DNA of 64,000 bases, taken from the NCBI RefSeq assembly GCF_947179165.1, contig NC_077237.1, positions 13,358,235-13,422,234 of the forward strand. The letters are read 5' to 3'. The stretch is from Solanum dulcamara (lineage: Eukaryota; Streptophyta; Magnoliopsida; Solanales; Solanaceae). The notes under the pieces are model-generated. The model had not been told where the DNA came from. It worked only from the letters and a program-made list of their open reading frames with translations, and did not search any database. The position numbers and the translations under genes are program-made. Shown here in pieces: positions 37,898-50,100 of the stretch (positions within the stretch are counted from its first letter, which is position 1; each line of letters opens with the position of its first letter).

Positions 37898-38163
37898 TTT
37901 AACTTATAAATTAATTAAAATAAATTTATCCAAACAAACTCGTACCGTCATAATAATATAATACTCCAATTTAAGAGAGGAGAAATAAAAGGAAAAAAAA
38001 GTTTGGGATGCAGAAATAAAGAAAATCCGTGTGTAAGAGAAGCAAATGAAATCGCCGTGCTGAAGCACAAAACTCTCTCTCCGCCACTGGCAAGAGCTTC
38101 ATCTCAAACAAGCTACAAATCCACTCAAAAACACCTTATTTGGCGCCAGCCAATCCTCTCACC
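37898..38163 (+). promoter_or_regulatory. Proximal promoter and 5' UTR of MIC60
   Basis: The 266 bp between the RTE LINE and the MIC60 ATG. AT-rich up to about 37990, then A/G- and CT-rich sequence (AAACTCTCTCTCCGCC at about 38070) typical of a plant 5' UTR. Upstream ATGs at 38003 and 38046 open short frames (ATGAAATCGCCGTGCTGA is one) that could act as uORFs if transcribed. The transcription start is not visible. Confidence 0.5.
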
Positions 38164-41100
38164 ATGTTGCGAAGGTAACCCTAAACCAAAATCTCAATTT
38201 CTATAGCTATCTCTCTGATATTCCGTAGCTTTTGTTCATTCCTTAGTTTGTCAGAGTCGATTTTATTGTTGATTTTACTCTATAGTATTAAATTTACACA
38301 AGTATTTGAATGAAAAGAATTGGGGTTGAAATTAATTTTGTTGCATGAAAATTGAGTGGTTGAACTAATTTGAGATCTTCTAATTTTTTTTTAAATCTTT
38401 GCAGGTCCATCCTGCGACTTTCGGCTGGTCAATCAGTAAAAAGAATTCCAGTTGAGGTTACAACACAGGTACTTCTAGAATATCGTCTTATTTTCATGTT
38501 AAAATAGATAAACAAAAAACATCAGGTAGCCTTGTTGGATAGAGTTATTTGGTGCCTGTTGCTGCTGGGAGGTTGCAGGTGTCTTGTGGAATTAGTTGAG
38601 GTGAGCGAAAACTAGTCTGGACACCACAATCATCAAAAAATAAAATAAAATAGATAAAATTCTTTTTTATTTTGAGAAAAAAGATCTGGTGTGGGTGCTG
38701 GAGAGCCAAGCAAACTATCATGAATGGTGATCAAGGCACTAGCAAAATATTATGAAGGGTGAACTGTGGTGTATCACATCATGCAGCAGCTTTGTTTGGT
38801 TGTTGTCATTTCCTGATTAACCTTATGGAAATAAATATTTAGGTGGTGTTAATGAAGTAAATTAGTTATCTTCTATCACCCATTGTAGTATCTTTGCCTA
38901 GTTTATCAGGATATTTGATTAGTATGATGAAATAAACAAGTCAGTGATGGTTACACATAGATGCCAAGTATTTGCCTTTCGGGTTAAGGCATGAGCAAAA
39001 GGTTTTGTTCATTAGAAGTTCAAAAGAAGGTGGATCATAGGTGATGTTTATTAATAGTTGGAAGCACGGTCCAAGATGAGAGGAGATGTTCCATAAAGGC
39101 TTTGTCCTTAAAAGTTTCTTGTTAAGTGAATATGTGAAAGTATTAGTGATTCTCAAATGGAGGAATATTTCAAGGCAATATTTTTCTTTTGTTCTGTTTG
39201 TTGGTGGTCTATTTTCTTTTCTTTCTTTTTTACCTTTCCTCTTTAGGACAAGCAATGAGAGATTAGGGAATTGCATAAGTAAAATTGGAAAGAACATAAC
39301 CAAATATTATGTTAGCATTTTGTACTAGTTTGCGTTATTTGCTTTGTACCCAGGACATTGTGGCATAGAGAAGTATTTCTAAAGTATTGCACAAAATGAA
39401 AACATATTTCTTGGTTTAACAAAATAAAACTGCTTTCTGAAAGACAAAAAAAAATCCTTTTAAAAAAACAAAAAACAACCAATAGGCTCAACCAAAATAA
39501 CTTACTTGCACAATTATCCATATAATTTTGAATGTTATCGCTACGACTATTTTTATGAGCTTTACCTTTTTTTTTTCCACCTATTTTTCCATCCATAACA
39601 TTAAGTTATATCTTTTAAATAATTAATTTCGTTTTTTGATAAGGGAAATGAGTTTATTAATTTGAAAAAATTCTTGGGTGTTGCTTTGTTTCTTAAGTTC
39701 TCAAGCTTCAAAGAACCTGTTCGATGCTTCCCAGAAGTGGGTGTTGCTTTGTTTCTTAAGTTCTCAAGCTTCAAAGAAGGTCTGGCTAAGTTATATTTAC
39801 CAGTTTCAAAAAAAAAAAGGTCTGGCAAAGTTTGAAGAAATCTGCTCCTTGTTGTTGTTTATTGTGCCTTTTATGACGAAGAAGAAAGAACCATTTTTAT
39901 TAGCTATGACATGGACAAACTTGAATTTCTTGGGGGCCTCATGGTGGAGAGGTAAAAAGTAGAACTTTTCAGTTTGGATGCTGTACGTAGTTTTGTGCTT
40001 CTGTTACATCAGTATCTTCACAAAGAAAGAGTAAATATGATTTTTGAAGAGAGTAAAACAAGATCATTTAACCATGAGTTATGGATTTGAGTCTCTAAGG
40101 GAGCAAAAGTGAGGAGGGCAGCTGTTTTTTAACAAGGAGATTGTTGTTGCTGCAAGTTTCGAGAATCTGGGCGATGTGTTATCTTGGATTGCTCGTGGGA
40201 GGGGGTTGTAGGGTAAAGTAGGTTTAGGCTACCATATTAAAAAAGAAAAGAAAGAAAGAGCAAGGATTGGAGAAACTCTTTTGATAAGTGTGACCAAAAT
40301 GAGTTGGTGCATCGTTGTAAATCATGATGCATCAATGGAGGTAGTCTAATGCCATTGTACTGGAGAGAAATACGACGACTGGCATAAATGGACCCTTCCT
40401 GGCAATGCTCATAATCTTTATTTTAAATCTCCATTATCATTGCTTGTTTTTTCCCTTTTTACTTTTACCACAAGAAAAATAAAGAAAAAAAATTTGTCCC
40501 CGCATTTTCTTTGAATACTAGTGCTACGTCTTACGGTAACTAGATTACATTGAATTCTTGTTTGCCCATTTGTTTTTCGGTATATGGGTTCAGGTACCTT
40601 CCTATCTTTTTTCCAGAAGAGAGTTCTCAGTCTCACCCAAACAAAATGGGCCACCACGGGGGCCAGGTTCAACTGGGAAGCCCGAAGAAGCAGTGAGTCT
40701 CTTGCCGAGATTCATTATTGGATCTGTTGCTTTAAGTGCTGGGTTTTTTGCTGCTTATCAAACTGGATATTTAGATAAGTATCTCATTAAAGAGCCCCAT
40801 TCTAGCCCTGAATTAGCCAGGGAAGGAACTGCCATTCAAGGTGTGAAGGAGCTAAAGGAAAGTAGTGAAGGTTCACAAGATAGTGAAACTTTAGGAAGAC
40901 CAGATACTGAGTCTAAATTTGTAGAGTCTGATAGTCTGGAGCAAACTGATGAGAGCATTGGAACTCGACAAGATTTCTCTGGATCAGAAGAGCCAAGAGC
41001 TACGGGATCAGAAAGTCAATTTCAGGTAAAAGATTCATCAGAGATAACTGGTGGAGAAGCCAACTATACTGAAGTAAAAGAATTGTCACCCAGCTCCCAT

Positions 41101-44100
41101 CGGGAAAATGTTTCACCTGATGAAACAAGTCTTACTTCTACTCAATCACCTGAGGACACTTTGGATATAAAGAGCCCAGAGGTAACTACTGATGCAGTGC
41201 AGTCTAAGGCAATTGAAATCACTCCAACTCTTACGCAGGCTGATACACTTCCGAAGGAAAATGAGGCTAGTGTAATGTCTCCAGAGCATGTAACCAGTCG
41301 AGCCAAGACGGAGGTATAAACCAATTTGTGCTGACAACTTTATCTTGCGAGTTACAAATTTTGTCATGGTTCTCTGAACGGCTACTTTTTGAAGGATGCT
41401 CCTCATCATGATGAAAAACCTAGTTCCCTCCTTGATGAATACTATTTAAGAAATGGGGGTGGAGCTACCCCTACAACTTCTTCTGACAAGCATATGGTAT
41501 ATTCTCCTTCCTTACCCCCCCCCCACACACACAAAGAAAAAAGAATGAAAGAAAAAAGGAAAAGACAGAAGGATATGAGAGAGGGAAGGAGAGAGAGAAT
41601 CTCCTATTTGGTTTTCCTTAATCTTTGCATTATGAAACTGTAGGTTGTTGAAGAGCTGGGTGATGCCTACATATCAAAGGATGGAAAATTGGTGGTTGAT
41701 GTTTTGCAACTTATTCATGAAGCTGAGAGTATACAAGCAGAGCTAGATGCTCGCTTATTTGCTGAACAAAAGAAAGATATGAAGGTGTGAGACCTTGACA
41801 AATTCTGCACAATTTTGAAAAGAGGATGTTATAACATTATTTTGATACTTCACTCTTAAGATTTGTGGTATTTTTTCCACATGATTTGCTTTTAATTGTG
41901 TTGCTACTTGTCGTCGTTGTTGTTGTTATTATTATTATTATTACGTTATTATTTTAAACTTTTTCTGCTCTCATGATTTAGGAGAGATATGAAAAGGAGC
42001 TTAAGGATGCCAGGGCCAGGGAACTTATGTATGCTGAACGAGAGGACTTACTGGATAAGGTTGTAGCATGTTTGTTATTGGTTTCCTATTTTACCCTCAT
42101 ATAGGCTTCTGCAGTGTATGATAATTCCAGTTCTTAAACTATTCATTGCCACATTTCACTTCTTTAAGGGTCACATGTGTGGAGGGTCATCTTAGTTGAT
42201 GATTTATCATTGTCTTTCATGATCCTAATCTCTTTGTTGGACTGATTAATGATGAAAACTTCATTAGGAACTGAAAAAAGAAAGAGCAAAAGCCATCGCA
42301 GCTTTGAAATCACTTAAAGAAAAATTAGAAGAAGATTACAAGACGGAGCTTGAGGAGAAGGTGCTAATACTCTCTTAAGACTATATAAAATACGATATTT
42401 TTTGTCCAGCAGACTAATGCAGATTCGTAATTGTAGGAAGCTGAAGCAGAACTGAAGTTGAAGAAAGCCCAGGAGTTGAGTAAAGCACAATTGGATGCAG
42501 CTATTGCAAGTGAGAAAGCATCTCAAATTGAAAAAATGGCTGAAGCCAATCTCCATGTAAAGCTTCCCAGATATTAGTTTTCCACATATCGAAGTTTCTT
42601 TTTTTTCATTTGATTTTACACCAATCTCTTAAATTATTATGCACATTCCTATTCAACTGTGAGTTAGAAGCTGTCTTTGCCTTAAAACATCTATAAGAGG
42701 AAATTTTGGAACTACAGATAAGGGAATCAGATAATTTGCTATCCTAAATTCTGTTTAGACTACAGTTCCCTTTCTAAATAAATAAATCTGTTTAGACCAA
42801 CACCTGTATCCTATTCTTTAGTAAATGGAAAAAACTTACCAACACCTGCATCCTATTCTTTAGCAAATGGAAAAAACTTACTCCAACATGACTGCTCCAT
42901 TAAAGTAGTGTTGGCAAGCGAAGGTCTTATTTTGATTCTTTTTTTGTTGTGGGATGCAAGTACAATGTTCGTTTGACGTGCATTGCGAAATAACTGATGT
43001 AATTGACTGCAGTTTTTTCTTCATTTTTTCATGAGTTTATATTTCTGTATGTATGGCTTCAATTCTTACTTTGTCTATGGCCTACGGTATTATATTTCAC
43101 ATACCTTTAAGTATAATAATGTCTAAGGAAACAAACGATGCTTTGTATGATGGGTGGGAGAACATATTACATTCTTTATCATGTATTTTAGCATTGGACG
43201 TTTATGGATTGCTCAACCGTATGTATCTTCTTTCTTTTGTCCCAATAAGGAATCTTACTACTTGCCAAGAAGTTATATATCAAGATTGTCTGCTGAATGT
43301 TCTATATCTTAATCTTATACAACAATAATAACAATTACAACCACAAATATCTCTCTTCTTTCTCTCCCAGGTACATATCCCTAGGTCTTTCTTAGAGGCC
43401 CCAAACTTTCCGGCGATATCCGATCACCGGAGCCCACTTTTCCTACCTTTTTTTTTTAACTCTTTTGTATCGCTCCAGTTGTTCTCTCTCAATGGATAAC
43501 AGTCTTTATTTTAGATCTGGGGGGAAATCTTGTGACATTTCTATGTATGCATCAGATTCAGAATCAGTATTTAGGTTCGATTGGGTGGAGAATGCCAGAA
43601 ATTCTATTAGAAGGTTAACTCTGAGTAAAGGAGCCTTACGCTGGCTATGCAGAAGAATGAGGGATGCATCAGAAAACAGGGGAAGAACTTTAAATTGTGG
43701 AGATGCAGAGATCTCTCCACTTAATATTTATTGTTCTCAAAAGTTAATAAGTATGGGAGGTTCCTTTCCGTTGTTACAGTTAATGGACACAACAAAGTTG
43801 TGGTCATCATTCCAGAAAATTTCTTTTAATGAGGGATGGGGGTTGGTGGCTACAGAATTTTGAGGAATTTCTTACACTGAAAACTAGCATCCTGCTGCAT
43901 TTATTACGAATGGGTCTTTATCCTCGAAAACGATCAAGTGTTGGGAGATAAATCATTACAAAATTCTCTTTCTTTATCACCAGGGAGGATTGCGATCATG
44001 CTCATGGGAGCTCTCAGACATTTCCATCAGAAATGCCATATGGTTAAATCATGCAATGCCTCCTTCATTGCACTGTAACCTAAAAGAAAGAGCTGTGGAA

Positions 44101-47100
44101 TTAAAAAACTACATGTCAATTAGCCTCATTGGTAGTGTATACAAGATCGTGTCCAAGCTTTTGGCAAAAAGGCTTAAGAGGATTGTCGGCAAACTTATTT
44201 CAACACATCAAAATGCCTTCATAAAGCACAGGCAAAGTACTGATGCAACTTTGATAGCACCTGAGGTGCTAGATTGAAGGATTAAAAGTGGTGAACCTGG
44301 TGTGATGTGTAAACTCGACATTGAGAAGGCATTTGATCAACTCAACTGGTCTTACCTTATCTCTATCCTAAAGAAGATGGGTTTCGTAGACAGGTGGATT
44401 AGATGGATCAAATTTAGTATTTCAACTGTGAAATACTCGGTCATTGTGAATAGAGGACCAGGGGCTTTTTCTCTCTTCAGAAAGGAATCAGACAAGGGGA
44501 TCCCCTCTCCCCCTTTTTGTTTATTATAGAAATGGAGGGTCTGAGCAAAATGTTAGAAAAGGCCAGACATAAGTAGTGGATTCAAGGTTTTAGTGTAGGT
44601 ACCAGTCCCGTGGCCACCGTCACAGTCTCACACCTACTATATGCTGATGATACACTCATTTTTGTGAGGCTGACTCAACACAAATGTTATACCTAAACCT
44701 TACTCTCCTCCTCTTTGAAGCTCTTTTAGGACTGCATATCAATGTGTTGAAAAGCATAATATATCTGGTCAATAATGTCACTAATATTGAAGAGCTGGCA
44801 AGTATCATGGGATGTTCTATTGGGACATTTCCACCCACCCACCTTGGCCTACCCTTGGGTAGCAAATTCAAGAATGTTGATATCTTGAATGGGATTATAG
44901 AGAAATATGAAAAAAGATTGGCCTCATGGCAGATGCTATATCTATCAATGGGAGGAAGACTAGTTCTTATCAATAGTGTGCTTGATAGCATACCCACTAC
45001 TATATGTCACTTTTTCCATAACTGGCAAGATCCTTGATCAACTGGAAAAGATTAGGAGAGACTTCCTTTGGGAAGGAAATTGCAATTCTCACAGTCTTCA
45101 TCTCATCAAATGGGACAAAGTCAAACAACCGAAAAACAAGGGAGGTTTGGGCATTAGAGACTTAGCTTCTCACAACAAAAGCTTACTCATGAAATGGTTG
45201 TGGAGGTTTAGTACAAACGATTCTAGTCTCTAGAAAGAAGTTGTTGCTGCTAAGCATGAAAGAAGGAATGAATGGACCTTGGATTCTAGTTGGTGACTTT
45301 AATATTGCAAGGTATGCCTCAGAAAAGAAGAATTGCTCAAGAAACTCCATTTATATGACTGGATTTTTGATATGATTGAGGATATGGAGTTGATCGACCC
45401 TCAACTAGAGGGAGGTAACTACACTTGGACAAAGGGGAACAACTCCGACTATGAATCCAGAATTGACAGGATAATGTTCTCCACTGAATGGGGGGAAGAG
45501 TTTCGCAATGTAAAGCAGGAGTTTTTGCCAAGAGTATGTTTAGACCACTCACCAATTGCACTCACAAGTGGCAGTTAGGTATATACCAAATCTTACTTTA
45601 AATTTGAAGGTTGGTGGCTGGAGACTGAAGGTTTTAATGATAAAATTAAAGAATGGTGGACATCATTTGAGTTTGAAGGAAGGCCAGACTATATCTTAGC
45701 ATCTAAGTTAAAGAGCTTTGAAGACCAAATTAAAACGGTGGAGCTCAACTACATATGGGAATCTAGAAAAGAAAAAGTTATTTACTCAACAGAATCACTG
45801 AGTATGACAATATTCAGCAGGACAGACCCCTATCTGAGGAGGAAGTAATTCAAAAGACAAGCCTAAACAAGGAGTTTTACTATTATGCTAAAAAGGAAGA
45901 GATAGCTTGAAGGCAAAGATCAAGGACGCTGTGGATTAAACAAGGGGACAAGAACACTAAGTTCTTCCAAAGGATTGCAAATTTTCATAAGAGAGCCAAT
46001 CATATAGACAAATTGGTGGTGGAAGGTAATGAACTAACAGAAACATCAACTATCAAGAGGGAGATGGTCTTATTCTATAAGAAGTTGTATTGTTAGAGTA
46101 AAAATTGGAGACCTTCTTACGTCATGAATCCATGACCTAGGATTTCCAGGAGGAGCAACAAGAGCTACCGAAGCCTTTTGAAGAAGAGGAGCTCCTCAAT
46201 GGACTCAAGGCCTATGCTATAGACAAGGCACCAGGTCCAGATGGGTATACTATGTGTTTTTTTGAGAAGGGAGATTCTAAAGGGGAATGTAATGGCTACT
46301 ATCCAGAACTTCCATTCTCATGAAGTTTTTGAAAAAAGTTTCAATGCAACTTACATTGCACTCATCCCAAAGAAGAATGGAGCTAAAGAATTGAAAGATT
46401 TCAGACCAATCAGTCTGATCGGGAGTGTTTATAAGTTGATCTCCAAGATTCTAACAGAAAGATTAAAAGAGGTGGTACCAAAGCTGGTTGGCACTCAACA
46501 GATGTCCTTTTTGAGAGGAAGACAGATCACTGATGCTGTCCTCATTGCAAATGAATGTCTTCATTCAAGGCAAAAGGATAAGATCCCAGGTATAACGTGT
46601 AAACTGGACATAATGAAGGCATACGGCAACGTCAACTGGGAATATTTTCTTGGAATACTGCATAGAATGGGTTTTGGGAGGAAGTGGATTAGATCGATGA
46701 GGTTCTGTTTTAGTATTCTCAGGTTCTTAGTTTTGATTAATGGTTCTCCTGAAGGTTTTTTTCCAGCAACCAGGGGATTGAGACAAGGTGACCCTCTGTC
46801 ACCGTTTTTTTTTGCTAGTCATGGAAGGCTTGAACGGTATGCTTAAAACAGCTCATAGGAATGAATGGATAAGAGGTTTCAATGTGGGTAAGGAGGTGAT
46901 TACTAGATTGGAAATCACACATCTGCAATATGCAGATGATACTTTGATTTTCTGTGACGCAGAAGACATCCAATTAAAACTTTTGAGGATAATCCTAATA
47001 TTGTTTGAGTCAATATCAGGGTTGCACATTAATTGGAGAAAGAGCCGCATCTTCCCAATCAATGATGTGCCCAGAATCCAGAGTTTGGTGGACATTTTGG

Positions 47101-50100
47101 GGGGTGGGGTGGGGAGAAATAGGACAGTTACCCTCAACTTACTTGGGCATGCCTCTGATAGCCAAAAGCAGATCTTAAGAGATATGGAATGGAGTTGTGG
47201 AGAGATGTGAGAAAAGACTGTCTAGATGGAAGTCTCAATATTTATCAAGAGGTGGTAGACTGATATTGATTCACTCAGTCTTAGATGCATTACCAACCTA
47301 CTTAATGGCAGTCTTCCCTCTCCCTGCAAAGGTGGAAGAAAGAATTGATACTCTAAGAAGAATTTTTTTGTGGTATGGAGAGAAGGAATATAAAGGTTTC
47401 CACCTAGTCAAATGGAAGACGTTACAATTTTCCAAGCAACGGGGAGGATTGTCCATCAGAAATGTTAGAAAGCATAATAGAAGCCTTCTCATGAAGTGGT
47501 TGTGGAGATTCCCTTTTGAAGAATAGTCCCTGTGGGGGAAGGTGATTCAAGCCAAATACGAAAAGGAAGGGCCTTGGAAGACCAAGAAAGTGACATCCAC
47601 ATATGGAATCAGCTTATGGAAATCAATCAGAAACTTATGGCATAGTTTCGATGCAAAAACAGACCTCAATGTGAACAATGGAGGAAGATCAGGTTCTGGG
47701 AAGACAACTGGTTAGGGAATGGAAGCCTCAAACTCATGTTTCCAGATATCCATTACCTCAACCAACAACAAATGTCTACTCTCCATGAAGTATGGTCTGA
47801 ATTTTATGGCACACTCAATCAGTTCTCAGGCTTCAAGGAAGGGCCAAAGCAAAGGTCATTTCACTGTTAGCTCTGCATATAGAGATATGAATCATATGGG
47901 ATCCCAAGTTAATTTTCTACCTTGGAGCTTATATGGAAGGTTAAAATACCTTATAAAGTGACAGTGTTTACCTGGCTGGTGGTGGAAGAGGCTGTCCTTA
48001 CACAAGAGAATCTTATGAAGAGGGGAATAGAGTTGTGCCCAAGATGTTGCTTTTGTGAGCAGTTTGCAGAGACAATTAGCCATCTGTTCTTACATTGTAA
48101 AGTGGTAGGTCAGTTGTGGAATTTATTTATCAGTTTCAAAGGTATAAGCTGGACTGTTCCTAAAAGAACAGGACAAGCTCTAGAAAGTTGGAATTTGGAG
48201 GGTAATGGCAGCACAGACAAGAACAGATGGAGAATTGTCCCAGCAGTTATTTTGTAGGAATTTAAGAAGTTTTGAAAACAAGAGCAGCCCCTTGCACAAG
48301 ATTAAAATGAACTGCATTATCACTTGTTGCTATTGGTGTAGTTCAGAGTATATAGATGATCCTGTGGCTATTGTAGACATCCTAGGATCCTTATAAGATG
48401 AAGGAGGATCTAGTGATAGTTTTGCTTTTTTCTTTATCTTTTTGTTTGATAGGCACACTCCTGTGGATGTCGGATATGCTGTAAATTTTTGGATAGCAGC
48501 TTTGAGCTGATGATTGATATACAAAATGTTACCTCTATCAAAAAAATGAATAGGGAATTACTGTTATTTCAACTTAGAAAGGGGGCTAAGACAGGGAGAC
48601 CCTTCATCTCTCTTCTTGTTTATCCTAGCAATGAAGGGTATATTTTGATGAGAATTGCCCTTGAGAATAGATGGGTGACAGGTTTCAAGTTAGAAAATAG
48701 GGAAGAAAACAATTTGGAAATCTGTCATCTACTTTGTGCAGATGATACAGTTATCTTTTGTGAGCCTGAGGTTGAACAAATTAGGTATATTAGAATGATT
48801 CAGGTATTTTTGAAGCTTGTTTTGGGTTAAGAGTGAACTGGAGAAAGAGCAGCCTTTTGCCCATTAAGGAAGTTCCTAATATCCAAAGCTTGTTTAGCAT
48901 TTTAGCGTGTAGGGTGGTGAATCTACCAATTGTTTATCTTGGTATGCCTTTGGGACACAAACACAAGACACTAGAAATCTAGATGTAATCATAAAGACAG
49001 AGCAAATTTGCAGTATGAAAGGCCCTATATCTCTCTCTAAGGGAAATACTCACAATGATCAACTCCGTTCTAGACTCTGTCTACTTACGGATGTCATTAT
49101 TCCCAATTCCTACCAAGGTGATAAAAAGACTAGACAAGTTAAGAAGAGATTTTCTCTGGCAAGGCAACAAAGATGACAGAGGTTATAATCTAGTAAAATG
49201 GAAAATTGTCCAACTTAGCAAGAAACAAGATGGGATGGGCACTAGAAACCTGAGAAGTCATAACAACAACTTGCCGATGAAGTGGTTATGGAGGTATAAC
49301 GAAGTTGATCTATCTCGTTGGAAGGAAGTAATACTATGCAAAAATGGTCAACACAATGGTTGGTGCACAGATTAGGTCTCTAGTACATCTGGAGTGGGAG
49401 TCTAGAAATCCATAAGTTGTTTATGGGACAAGCATAAAGTAGATATTTGTTACAAAGTAGGAAATGACCACACAAAACTGTTTTGGAAGGAGGTATGGTT
49501 AGATTAAGTTTCATTGAAAAATTCTTATCTGTTATATACACAATTGAGCTAAGAACTTAGTTACAAATGATTAGGCTAATCAAGGGCAGTTTAGGCACTT
49601 CCGAAATTCTGTTAGTTTGTTAGACAGTTAGAATCCCAACTACTTTTGGGAGGGATAAAAGGATCCCTCTGCATAAACATTGAAGGCATGATTGCAATAA
49701 TATTCTCTCTCTTATTCTCTTCGCTGAATTCCCTCTCCACTTACCTTTGGAGGTTCATCTCCTGCAATAGTCGTTCAAAGGTGTTTCTTGTTTGTTGATC
49801 TTTTAGACTTGCAGAGTTGTGTTCTCAATTAGCACACACCAATTGGTATCAGGGCCATCGATTCTAGGTTGCAATGATGCTAGACGTTACCAGAAATGGA
49901 GAAATGCAATGTGACATTGAAGATATTTGCGAAGATGTTTGAGTGATGGGAGAACGATATGAAAGAGCACTGGAACAGATTCATAAAATGGTAGCAGCAA
50001 TGACAATGGTTGATCCAACTCCAAAGTTCTGGCGATGGGTCTAGCTGGGGAGAAGGGGGTGTGACAGCGCCTAGGAACCCTAATCATAGGGCCTTTCGGT

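Noticed and set aside
38003..38206. 67-codon frame overlapping the MIC60 start
   Set aside because: Overlaps MIC60 exon 1 in another frame and runs into intron 1. At most an upstream ORF.
40418..41409. Minus-strand frames opposite MIC60 exon 3
   Set aside because: Shadows of the long coding exon; no independent support.
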